Shown one piece after another: positions 37,564-46,849 of a DNA stretch of 64,000 nt; position 1 is the stretch's first letter; each line of letters begins with the position of its first letter. A model generated the notes under the pieces. It worked only from the letters and a program-made list of their open reading frames with translations. It had not been told where the DNA came from and made no database searches. The position numbers and the translations under genes are program-made. The DNA comes from Adiantum capillus-veneris (Eukaryota > Streptophyta > Polypodiopsida > Polypodiales > Pteridaceae): NCBI GenBank assembly GCA_014529385.2, contig CM043953.1, positions 71,215,372 to 71,279,371 on the forward strand, in the 5' to 3' direction.

Positions 37564-38148
37564 TGTACGCTCCTTGCCACACTGTCGAAGGAAGGGACTT
37601 GCCGATACATCGTGTGCGAGCCACAAATGGCTCCAAGCACACAACAAGACTAATCTAGCAAGCTCAAAAGAGGGCAATGGTGTGTCACTCACCGCTCTAT
37701 GCTCCTGCCGTGGAGGATTCCTCGCCGCGATGAAGAAGAAGTTGCAGTCGTGCCGCGCTCAACCGCTTCGCCGCCGTCGTGCCTTCGTAATGCTCGATCG
37801 CACACACACTCTCCCTCTCTCTCTCACACACATACACACACACACGAGGAGGTGAAGAAGAAGAAGATGGAGATGGAGATGGAGCAAGAGCACTCTTCTA
37901 TTGCACAAATGAGAGAATAAGTGAATTTTAGGTTTAGTTGGCTTTTATATGAGCTCACCCCATTCACACTTGGGCGCCCATGCTTAACCAACTAATCCCT
38001 TGAATGTCCCAGTTAGAGTGCGCCTCTCATCGGCGATCACTCTTACCCTTTTCCTATTGGTCCGACAAGCCCGGTACCTGACTCTACCAAATACATAATA
38101 CACGTCCGTCGTAGGTGATGGGGTGTCCGTGAGCCGTGAGGGTTAACA
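37564..38148 (-). repeat. 3' LTR of NA2
   Basis: Read on the plus strand it begins TGTACGCTCCTTGCC and ends GAGGGTTAACA. It has a CT/CA microsatellite at about 37797-37845. It is homologous to the NA1 LTR at both ends but lacks the 96-bp repeats. Confidence 0.95.
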
Positions 38149-39785
38149 TGCCCCCCTTCCTGATGTAGATTTCGTCCTCGGAAGCTATTGAGTTGAGGCT
38201 CGTTCGTCGAGGTGGAAGAGCATTTGAGACGAATGTCCTTAGCCTTCTTCAGTCACTGCAAAATCAAACAACATTGGCACAGTAATTGCATTCTCATAAG
38301 TGATTAAAAAGCATATGCAGTTTTAGGTAGACAAATTGATTGGTAAAAGAATTTCAAACAATTTGTCAGCAATGAACATTAAATTGCAATGTAATCAAAT
38401 GCATAAACAGATGTAAAGGTAAAAAATTAAACAAGTTTGGGGTCGCTAATTTGACGGTCGAAAGGCACTAGAGATCAAATATTAATACCATGGGTAAGCT
38501 TCTTAATTTTCTGTGATCAATTAAGTTGTTTAATCGCGAGAGCCAAGTATTCATGTTCGAGGGCTGACTAAAGGCTATATCTAGAAGACCTTGTAGTTAA
38601 GCTACCATAAAAGGAATTTCTCATGAAATCATCGCCTGACTGATTACTTTTTCTTTGACCCCCCAAAGTCTTTTCACAGTGATTCAATTTTGATGTGTGT
38701 GCTTATTTTGTATGCCTTGGGTTTTTTGCTTTTCAAGTAAAAGCGCCCATACTGGGAACCTCTAGGGCTCTAGTACCATAGGCAATACATGTGAGTGAAG
38801 TACCAAATCAAGTTGAGATTTCTCTTCCAGCTTAAGATTTTACAGTGTGGCACTTTGATTTTTTGTTTGTTCATTTTCAGCATTTTAATTTTGTAACTTT
38901 GGGGGGTCATATAACACTGATACACCTCCCCAGCTCATCACACTAGTAAACTCCCTTTATAATACTTAAGCTAAAGGTCAATAGGGTCAAGCCCACTAGA
39001 AAGCCCTAGTACATTTCACACAATGCTGCCTAAATCGGATTAAGAACCTAAGTAACCATTAATTATTAGGAAGGCATTCCCCATGGTATTAAGAGGAGAT
39101 CTCTAACACCTAACTTGGTCAATTTAGCTTAGTCGGACACTGCTTGAGTTTTAAACCTAGACAACTGATTATGACAAAAGATTACATTGAATTAAATGTT
39201 TGATACTAAGCAAATGCATTGAATATTAGGCTACCAATCACAATTAAAGCAGACAATCATAGATGCAAAAAAGATAAGGGGCAATGCTAATGGACAAGAA
39301 ACACCTGTTTGTGTCAATGGTCGCACTTGATTTGAATAGTGAGTCGAGATAAAGATTCCATGAAGGTCCAAATTCTATCAATAGCTCCTGTACACACTAG
39401 GAAACAAAAGGAATACCTCCAGGAGGCACATTAGTGGGAAAAGAGAACTTTGCTAATCACTCAACTCTAAAACAGAAACACTCCTATCGTACTAATCTTA
39501 CCTACACTCCATCACTCAAGTGATGAGGCTCAAAGGTGTTTCATGACATAGGTTTCTGTTTCAGTGTACCGGATGTAACTGTGTAGGTCTGGGTCAATGT
39601 TTTGACTTTTATTGTGCATACTCGTTTGCTAATTGCTCTTGCTCTTTATTTTTTTGTTTTTTGTGAGTATAAAGCTTTATATGTACATTCCCTAAGATTG
39701 GTGATTGAGAGGTCAGGGAAAAAGGTTGAGAGGGAAACAAATGAATGATGACTGTCAACAAACACTCCCCCCTTCCTTGGGTAGA
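38149..39785 (-). other. NA2 3' non-coding internal region with PPT
   Basis: The PPT (minus: AGGAAGGGGGGCA) is at 38149-38161. The rest is AT-rich, has no long ORF and is homologous to NA1 at 22479-23800 and about 29600-29870. The acidic frame present in NA1 is missing here, so about 0.5 kb seems to have been lost or replaced near 39430-39600. Confidence 0.7.
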
Positions 39786-40505
39786 TCATACCGTTTGAAA
39801 TGAGCTTGTCACCCTTTGAAACCAATTGTTCCAGTTGGTAATAGGTGGAGATTTTTGCCAGTAGTTTTCTATTACCTTAGGCGCCTCGTCGAGTTGCAAG
39901 GGTGGTAAGGTACTCTCCCAAGATCGAACTTGAAGTAGTTCATCAGGTGATTCTTGAACACTGGGAGGTGTGGATTCCTTTGTATCTTTATGGAGGTCCA
40001 CTATTGTAGGTGGAGGCTGTAGAGAAGCTTTTACCTCTACGGATGCATTACATGAGGAGCTAGAAGCTTCATGGGACTCCCCCCTTCCTGAGCTAGGTGA
40101 AACAAATCGTTCTTTCTTTGGTACCCAAACTAGCTTGGGAGCGGGTGTGTAGCATTCCGTGATTTTTTTCTTTCCACGATCATTGATTCGTTTTGGAGCT
40201 ACGGGATTGGGCTCACATGGGTCAGGTGATAGGTAAGAGCACAATCTACGTTTTGGCACCCAGATTTGATCATTTCCTTGATAGTAGCCTTGGGCTTCCA
40301 ATAGTCATTTAGGGATCCATCGCAACATTTTCTTACTTTTCTTGGAGCGAGTGGTACGTTTCTTACAAGGCTTCTGTTTTTTAGCACTAGCTATGGTCAC
40401 TAAAGAAGCTTTAGGGACCCAGTTGTATGTTTTCTTCGTTACATTAGGATGAGTCTTGTCAGAAGCGATATGCATTGCTTGTAGCATATTTAAGGGTACA
40501 TGCAT
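39786..40505 (-). pseudogene. NA2 ORF with four W(V/I)PK motifs
   Basis: Two frames in the same phase (40505-40305 and 40304-39786) are separated by one TAG stop at 40307-40305. They hold YNWVPKAS, MLRWIPK, QIWVPKRRLCSYLSP and LVWVPKKERF, with a basic stretch (AKKQKPCKKRTTRSKKSKK) between the first two. The NA1 remnant at 30125-30430 has the same motifs. It follows the protease, where an autonomous element would have RT, but has no RT motif. Similar WVPK spacers occur in some plant retrotransposon Gag proteins; the function is unknown. Confidence 0.6.
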
Positions 40506-40526
40506 TTCATCCCCCTCAGGTGTTAC

Positions 40527-41288
40527 CTAGGTCGTCCCCCTATTTCCCCAAGTGTCTATGGTTGCTGCTAGGTGGACCCAATCCACATTGTCCGACTCAG
40601 TCATCCCAGGTAGGATATCCATATAAGGAGAGTTCTCCCCAATATCTGCGTCTTCGTTACATGTGTAACAATACTGTAATGGACCTGAGTGAATTGTTGT
40701 GTCTGATTGATTATCAATGATGAATTTATTTCCTAGAGGATGCGTTCGACCACTTAAAAGATCAACTCGAATGACAGAGTCTTGGAACTGTAAGTAGACG
40801 TGGTTTTTGGACCAGTCATGCACCATTTTTTCTTCCCTCATCAATGGACGCCCTAAGATCATCTCAAATGACATAGGATGCTTGGAAAAATCCATAACAA
40901 TGAAAGTCTGCCTTACCTTGTGTCCCAAGACCTTGATTCTGAGATCCTTTAGCATTCCAATAGGCGTAACAATAGATCCATTAGCCATTTTTACCACTAC
41001 GCTTGTGGCTTCAAGGTGAGGTCGCCCCATAGACTCCCAACAACTCTTTGTCACCATGCTGACTCCCGCACCACCGTCAAGGACTCCCTTTACAGTTAAT
41101 CCTTTAGTAGTGATTGGCAGAGTAGCATTAGATTCATCACCTTCAAAGTATTGCCCCAACTTGTTAACGGGTACTTCAATTACAAATTCATGTCCCGCTA
41201 GGTCAGATGGTGGTGCTAAATGTTCCTCATCATTCATTACCGAGCCAGGTTTGTTCATATGTGCAAACTGTGGTAATCTGGCCTGTAA
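40527..41288 (-). CDS. NA2 retropepsin-like aspartic protease, separated from Gag by one stop
   Basis: The frame continues that of Gag after a single TAA at 41291-41289. Visible motifs: YFEGDESNATLPITTKG, VLDGGAGVSMVTKSCW (active-site loop, DGG for the usual DSG/DTG), VVKMANGSIV, IVMDFSKHPM and FEMILGRPLMR. It would cut the Gag precursor if active. The stop could be bypassed by readthrough, or could simply be a recent mutation, since NA1 has no stop there. Confidence 0.7.
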   Translation of the reverse strand, partial: LQARLPQFAHMNKPGSVMNDEEHLAPPSDLAGHEFVIEVPVNKLGQYFEGDESNATLPITTKGLTVKGVLDGGAGVSMVTKSCWESMGRPHLEATSVVVKMANGSIVTPIGMLKDLRIKVLGHKVRQTFIVMDFSKHPMSFEMILGRPLMREEKMVHDWSKNHVYLQFQDSVIRVDLLSGRTHPLGNKFIIDNQSDTTIHSGPLQYCYTCNEDADIGENSPYMDILPGMTESDNVDWVHLAATIDTWGNRGTT

Positions 41289-44200
41289 TTATCCATTGAG
41301 GAAGGCTAGAAGAGCTGAGACTAGCTCGGGGTCTTTATATAGTTTGGACATGATGGTGGTTCTAACTTCTGAAGACATGAAATCCATCAATTTGGCAACA
41401 TTTAATGGCATCTTGTGGGACGTAGGACCCTGACAAGAGAATGGTGAAGATGGAATCTCCACTTCCTCAAGGGGGTCGGGTATTCCCTCACCAAACATTC
41501 TCTCTAGTAGGAAAGGTGTGTGTTCACTTTCAGATGTCCTACCCTCACTCTCTTCCTGAATGATACTGGGTATAGCTAATGGCCTGTAGTTCTTGTGAGG
41601 TTGAACTTGTGTGGGAAACACTGTGTCCGACATCTGGATATGTTTGGGTTCAGGTTCTAATGTTCGTTGAGTTTCTTCCACCAAACCCCTCAGTTGTTGG
41701 ACTCGTTCAATTTCCACTGTTGGGTTTGGATAGGTTCCAATCTTTCTCTTGCAATCCTCATTTTTCGTCTCTCGTGGCTTATCTTGGGGGTTCGCAACTA
41801 GGTGGTTTAACTTTGAATACTCTTTTGGTGCTCGTCGTAATTCCCTCTCGTGATCCTCCTCATTGGATTTTTCCTTTGTAGTAATAGTTTTGGTCTCCGT
41901 GGTCTCTATCGAATCTGAGTCATCCTCAGGGTCATTCATATACACGGGATCCTCTCCTGTCCCTATGTTAGTCTTTGAACTAGGTTTTGAGCTAGAAGCA
42001 TTAAGGGATTTCTTTCTTCGTGTTTTCTTCTTTCTCGCTCGGCCAATGGATGCAGCATCTCTCTCTTTGAGGATGTAATTTTGCTTTTGGAGCATCGACC
42101 GTGTGAGTGCATTTACTGGTGCTATGTTTATAGTTGGTGGTGTCCCATCAACAATCTCTATTATGTTCAATGGTGTGATTTTCGGTGCGTTTGGATTGTT
42201 AGGACACTGTGCGATCAAATGATCTATGCCACAACGATTACAAGTGAGTATTGGCATTGCCAATGCATTCCCTTGACTTGTTTGCATTAGTGCAGCATTC
42301 TTTTGCATTCTAATGGGGCACTTAGCTACTCGATGTGGTCCACCACATTCGTAGCACTGAAGAGGTGGTCTCCTGGCAAAACTATTAATGTTTTGGCCTG
42401 TTGTTGCTAGCGCAGTAGCTTGATATACCGGTTTGATTTGTCCCCAATGGTCTTCCATATAGTACATGGGACACTCCTCAAGCATGTCGACTCCATAGGT
42501 GATACTAGAGTCTATGTCCTCTTTGCAATCTACATAAGTACTAGATGACTCGCAACCTATTTGGTTCATAGGTGTAACTCTTGGATGAGGGGGTTGCGGT
42601 CCTAGCACTGGAGGTGGCAATGGTGTGGTTTGGACCACATTTTGGGTTCTAGGGACCATGTGCTGTAATGGCAACTGTTGCTCCATCGGTGGGGTAGGCA
42701 TCAATGCAGGAACTCGAGGTGAGTCTGCCCAAGCTATAGGCGGTCTATTTTCCATGATGCGTTTAAGCATTAGGCAATCCTTCGCTTGATGGCCATACCT
42801 ACCACACGCGTTACAAGTCCCGTTAAACTTTACTCTGAAAGTAGGGCATTCACTCGTAGTATGTGGGCCCAAACAAATTGAGCACCATTGTTGCTCCCTT
42901 CTTGGATACATGTGAGTGCTTTGTGGAGCACGATTACCCCTAAGGCTTTCTTGGATGGCCTTTGTGAGATCTGCCAAAGTCATCTCAGATATCGTTTGCT
43001 CTTTCACGATTGGCTTTATCTTCATTGGCTCATGCCCTGATGCTTGCGAGCTACTTGACTTCGGCTCGGCAGACACTCTTTCTCCAGCAATCATTAAATT
43101 ATCCTCCAATTGGATTGCATTCATGGTGACTGCTTCCCGAGTAGTGATACCTCTAATGACTAGGCCATTATAGATACTTTCATGTCGTAGTCCCCTAATG
43201 AATCTATCGAGCAATTGGTTGTTGTTGAATCGCTCGTTTGGATTGCATCGAGAATTCAAATTCTTTAGGCGACTAATGAAGTCTCTCATGGATTCACCTT
43301 CTTCTCGTTGGGCTTTCTGGAGCTGAGAGGCTACACCCCAAAGTACTCCCTCTCGTATGTATTCTTTTAAGAACAGTCTCCTAAGAGTAGAGTAGATCAT
43401 TTTCTCTTCTACTCTTAAGGTTCTATACCAATCTCCAGCCTTTCCGCTTAGGGTCAAACTCAAAGCCTTACACTTATGTAGCTCATTGTGCTCTTCCAAG
43501 GAATCGCACACATGTTCAAAGACTTCCATATGCTTTCTAGCATCTCCGTCTCCACTGAATTTCTGTGTGAGCTTAGCTACTTGAACTGCCTTGCTCCTAG
43601 GCTCTCTATCAGGTGCACTACGCATGTTTTCCGCAATAGAGCGACCGATAGTTTGAGCAAATGCTGCCAAATCTCCTATTTGAGCAGGTATAATGGGTGT
43701 ATGTGCTCCTGGAACCACATGTGAGATGGGAGTTGGCCTTGGCCTTGGCATACGCGCGGCTCTTGGGTCCCAAATTTTGTATGGTGGTGTACCAGACGGT
43801 GGTCCAAAGTTTACAGGCGTGGCCCTAGGCATAGGGGGTGCCTGATATGGCATGCTATTATTAAATGGCATGGCTCCACTTGTATAAGATCTTGGATAAT
43901 TCCATTGTGGATTGTAAGCTCTTGGGATAGTCGGAGGTGTAGGAGCTACATGAGGGTGAGGTACGACAGGTGCACATGATTGATACATACATGTAGGTAT
44001 AGTTGGGGGCACTGTGCTACTAGGCATTGACGCAATGTTAACAAATGAATTCCATGGTGTACTTCTTGTCATGCTCACCATTGGGATATGCATGGTAGCC
44101 GTAGTGTCATTAAGAGAAAGATGAGCTAGATCTGGGAAGGTAAAGCTGCCACTTGTGGGCTCAGATTGTACTGAGGCTCCTGGCGAAACAACATATGGAG

Positions 44201-45026
44201 GATCAATGGGGCTCGTTGAGGGAGTCTCCATTTGTGACAGGGTTGGTTGGTTGGCCTTTCCCGTATCCAAGAATCTCATTAGGCCTATTGAAGGCATGTT
44301 GATCCCTGTGTTCTGTCTTTCTAACTCGACAATCCTACGGAGGACATCACAGACTTTCTGTTGTTGCTCATCTATGCTAGTAGAACCCGATGTGGATTGT
44401 ATAACATCTAACCAACCCACATGATAGGTGTGTCCTGTGTACCGATCAGTTAAAGCTTCTGCTTGTAGGTCATACTCCCAATTTTCGTTTAGGAATATCC
44501 CATCTAGGCCTGGCGTGCTGGAGGTTTCCCTTGAAGTGGAAGCATTAGTGCTCCCCATTGCTTGCCCCTTCGTGACTGCTACCTTGGGAGCACTCAGTTG
44601 CTCGGTTGGCATGATTGTTGTCATAGGAGCCTTTGCTTTCAGGGCTCGACTTTGTTCTAGCTTTCGTAGGTTCTCAATTTCCCTCTCCCTTGTTGCTCGC
44701 ATATAGCATTCGATCTCTTGCACTTCGGCAAGACTCCTACCATCGGGTAGTAAAATCTTAGAGGGGGATAGTCCTAAAGGATCAAGAGGTGCAGTGGATG
44801 GAACATTCACATGCACACTCTCAAGAAGCATAGGGTCTATTTTAGGCATGAATGACGAATTTACTTCCCCACTCCCTTCATTTATTTCATTAACCGCATG
44901 TTCAGAGCGAGTAGCTCTACTAAGGGTCTCTTTTAAGCGGCTAAACACGCTGGACCCGGGCCGTGGGCCCATGGCATGCATGTCTTGACTTGAACTATCA
45001 GGGTTTGGTGTAGGATACCCCTCCAT
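41289..45026 (-). CDS. NA2 Gag polyprotein, 1245 codons, four zinc knuckles
   Basis: This is an intact frame starting at ATG 45026 (MEGYPTPNPD). The first third is low-complexity and proline-rich with no domain I recognise. A retrotransposon Gag core lies near residues 490-720 (KLTQKFSGDGDARKHMEVFE, LSLTLSGKAGDWYRTLR, QREEGESMRDFISRLKNL, LLDRFIRGLRHESIY). Then come four CCHC-type zinc knuckles: CSICLGPHTTSEC, CNACGRYGHQAKDC, CYECGGPHRVAKC and CNRCGIDHLIAQC; plant Gags usually have one or two. A basic KKKTRRKKS stretch follows. It should form the particle and bind RNA. A 14-bp duplication just upstream cuts off an N-terminal extension (see findings). Confidence 0.85.
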   Translation of the reverse strand: MEGYPTPNPDSSSQDMHAMGPRPGSSVFSRLKETLSRATRSEHAVNEINEGSGEVNSSFMPKIDPMLLESVHVNVPSTAPLDPLGLSPSKILLPDGRSLAEVQEIECYMRATREREIENLRKLEQSRALKAKAPMTTIMPTEQLSAPKVAVTKGQAMGSTNASTSRETSSTPGLDGIFLNENWEYDLQAEALTDRYTGHTYHVGWLDVIQSTSGSTSIDEQQQKVCDVLRRIVELERQNTGINMPSIGLMRFLDTGKANQPTLSQMETPSTSPIDPPYVVSPGASVQSEPTSGSFTFPDLAHLSLNDTTATMHIPMVSMTRSTPWNSFVNIASMPSSTVPPTIPTCMYQSCAPVVPHPHVAPTPPTIPRAYNPQWNYPRSYTSGAMPFNNSMPYQAPPMPRATPVNFGPPSGTPPYKIWDPRAARMPRPRPTPISHVVPGAHTPIIPAQIGDLAAFAQTIGRSIAENMRSAPDREPRSKAVQVAKLTQKFSGDGDARKHMEVFEHVCDSLEEHNELHKCKALSLTLSGKAGDWYRTLRVEEKMIYSTLRRLFLKEYIREGVLWGVASQLQKAQREEGESMRDFISRLKNLNSRCNPNERFNNNQLLDRFIRGLRHESIYNGLVIRGITTREAVTMNAIQLEDNLMIAGERVSAEPKSSSSQASGHEPMKIKPIVKEQTISEMTLADLTKAIQESLRGNRAPQSTHMYPRREQQWCSICLGPHTTSECPTFRVKFNGTCNACGRYGHQAKDCLMLKRIMENRPPIAWADSPRVPALMPTPPMEQQLPLQHMVPRTQNVVQTTPLPPPVLGPQPPHPRVTPMNQIGCESSSTYVDCKEDIDSSITYGVDMLEECPMYYMEDHWGQIKPVYQATALATTGQNINSFARRPPLQCYECGGPHRVAKCPIRMQKNAALMQTSQGNALAMPILTCNRCGIDHLIAQCPNNPNAPKITPLNIIEIVDGTPPTINIAPVNALTRSMLQKQNYILKERDAASIGRARKKKTRRKKSLNASSSKPSSKTNIGTGEDPVYMNDPEDDSDSIETTETKTITTKEKSNEEDHERELRRAPKEYSKLNHLVANPQDKPRETKNEDCKRKIGTYPNPTVEIERVQQLRGLVEETQRTLEPEPKHIQMSDTVFPTQVQPHKNYRPLAIPSIIQEESEGRTSESEHTPFLLERMFGEGIPDPLEEVEIPSSPFSCQGPTSHKMPLNVAKLMDFMSSEVRTTIMSKLYKDPELVSALLAFLNG

Positions 45027-46240
45027 GACTTCGTAGTCAGAGGAAGAATCACTAGACGCGATATGAGGAGCTTGGGTCGCGCTACCTTGAGTCCCGGTCG
45101 ATGAGTCCCGGTCGAAGGTCCAGAACCTAGGGTGGAGGAATAATGGGTGCCCGCGTAAATGGAGGCACTACCAATATGCTCGTGCTCTAACACTCGTCCA
45201 GAGCGTAGGTTCATATGACTTGGATCCCCTAGAAGTGTCAGTGAGGGCCCGTGAAGGCTGCTCACCTAGTAATTTTGGGTGTTTTGCAACCCAAGTCTTT
45301 TCTTATTTATTTATTTTTTGATTTTTTGTTCCTTTTTTTTCTGACCCAGCTATAGAATAGAACGTATGATAGCTCAAAACGAGCGTCTCGGTCAGAGGGA
45401 CATGCCGTGCTTTACAGCCCTCCGTTTGGTCACTTTATGCCCTCGAAATCCCTAAAACCATCAATTTCTAGTAGGGAACTAGGCCCAAATTAGAAAGTCT
45501 AAGGGTGCAAGTGGGAAGAGAGTGGAGGACTTGTCCCACATGCTCTCATTCCCTCTTGAGGGGATAGGGTATATATATAAGAGTGAGTCTAGTATATATC
45601 ATAAGACTGAAAACTGAGGCTTGGGCTTGGGCTTGGGGAAATGATCCCGATCCCGATCATAATTTTAGTGTAGCCCCCCAGTCACTCACGCTTAAATATT
45701 TTCTTTTTAGTTTTTTTTTTTTTTTGGGCGACGACCCCGCGCGGTTTTGGTGACCCTTTCTTGGCCACACACACTGTCACCTACCTAACCTCCCAGTCAA
45801 CAGCTCACAACTCACAGACAGCTCACTACCTTATCTACTTACTAACAGTGCTGCTAACCACTAACTAATCTATGTTAACTGCTTACTGACAGTGAGCTAA
45901 CTGTCCACCTACTTCCTCTCTCACTACCTTACTGTGCAAAGAGTGTGTGCAAGCAAACCTTGACAGAAAACTGTGTACAGACTGTGTGCAACAGAAATTG
46001 CTAACTGCCTTCCTACTTATTCATTCACTGCAAACAAGCTAACGACTACTAATTGTGCAAAGACTGTGTGTAAACAGAAAACACAACATTATGCAGAAAT
46101 CACATAACTTGCAGACAATACAGAAATTAACAACTTGCAGAAAAACAACTCATTCCTCTTCCTCTTCCTCTTCCTCTTCTTTCCTACTACAAACAACTCA
46201 TAGGAGAAGCACAAAGTGTCTCTTGGGCTTGGTGCAGGGC
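45027..46240 (-). other. NA2 leader with a short upstream Gag-like frame
   Basis: The minus frame from 45265 has MNLRSGRVLEHEH and HYSSTLGS and is offset from Gag only by the 14-bp tandem duplication at 45088-45115. Above it, about 950 bp is non-coding with a T-rich run near 45709-45725 (plus strand) and a CTTCCT-type repeat at about 46155-46180. Confidence 0.65.
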
Positions 46241-46261
46241 GATTCCCCGGCAGCGGCGCCA
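46241..46261 (-). other. Primer binding site of NA2
   Basis: The minus strand reads TGGCGCCGCTGCCGGGGA a few bases after the 5' LTR. It differs by one base from TGGCGCCGTTGCCGGGGA, the tRNA-Asp-type PBS of many plant Ty3/gypsy elements. The NA1 counterpart (about 54907-54889) is similar but decayed at CpG sites. Confidence 0.85.
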
Positions 46262-46265
46262 AAAA

Positions 46266-46844
46266 TGTGCGCTCCTTGCCGCACTGTCGAAGCAAGGGAC
46301 TTGCCGATACACCGTGTGCGAGCCACAAATGGCTCCAAGCACACAACAAGACTAATCTAGCAAGCTCAAAAGAGGGCAATGGTGTGTCACTCACCGCTCT
46401 ATGCTCCTACCGTGGAGGATTCCTCGCCGCGATGAAGAAGAAGCTGCAGTCGTGCCGCGCTCAACCGCTTCGCCACCGTCGTGCCTTTGTAATGCTCGAT
46501 TGCACACACACTCTCCCTCTCTCTCTCTCTCTCTCTCACATACACACACACACGAGGAGGTGAAGAAGAAGAAGATGGAGCAAGAGCACTCTTCTATTGC
46601 ACAAATGAGAGAATAAGTGAATTTTAGGTTTAGTTGGCTTTTATATGAGCTCACCCCATTCACACTTGGGCGCCCATGCTTAACCAACTAATCCCTTGAA
46701 TGTCCCAGTTAGAGTGCGCCTTTCATCGGCGATCACTCTTACCCTTTTCCTATTGGTCCGACAAGCCCGGTACCTGACTCTACCAAATACATAATACACG
46801 TCCGTCGTAGGTGATGGGGTGTCTGTGAGCCGTGAGGGTTAACA
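46266..46844 (-). repeat. 5' LTR of NA2
   Basis: It is 579 bp, begins TGTGCGCTCCTTGCC and ends GAGGGTTAACA on the plus strand. The first bases match the NA1 LTR start. Confidence 0.95.
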
Positions 46845-46849
46845 CCACA

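Larger units (their letters stand above)
37564..46844 (-). mobile_element. NA2: complete, young copy of the non-autonomous Gag-protease LTR element
   Basis: It is 9281 bp, with LTRs at 37564-38148 (585 bp) and 46266-46844 (579 bp). The target duplication is CCACA (37559-37563 and 46845-46849). On the minus strand it has a PBS matching tRNA-Asp, a leader of about 1 kb, a 1245-codon Gag, a protease, a WVPK-repeat ORF, about 1.6 kb of apparent non-coding DNA, a PPT and the 3' LTR. No RT, RNase H or integrase motif was seen anywhere. The LTRs differ by only a dozen or so substitutions, mostly C/T, so it is recent. Confidence 0.95.

Noticed and set aside
39786-40505. Envelope-like gene in NA2
   Set aside because: The WVPK ORF has no signal peptide or membrane segment, so an envelope function is not supported.
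41056-44988. Plus-strand frames of 64-125 codons
   Set aside because: They are shadows of the NA2 Gag and protease frames on the other strand.
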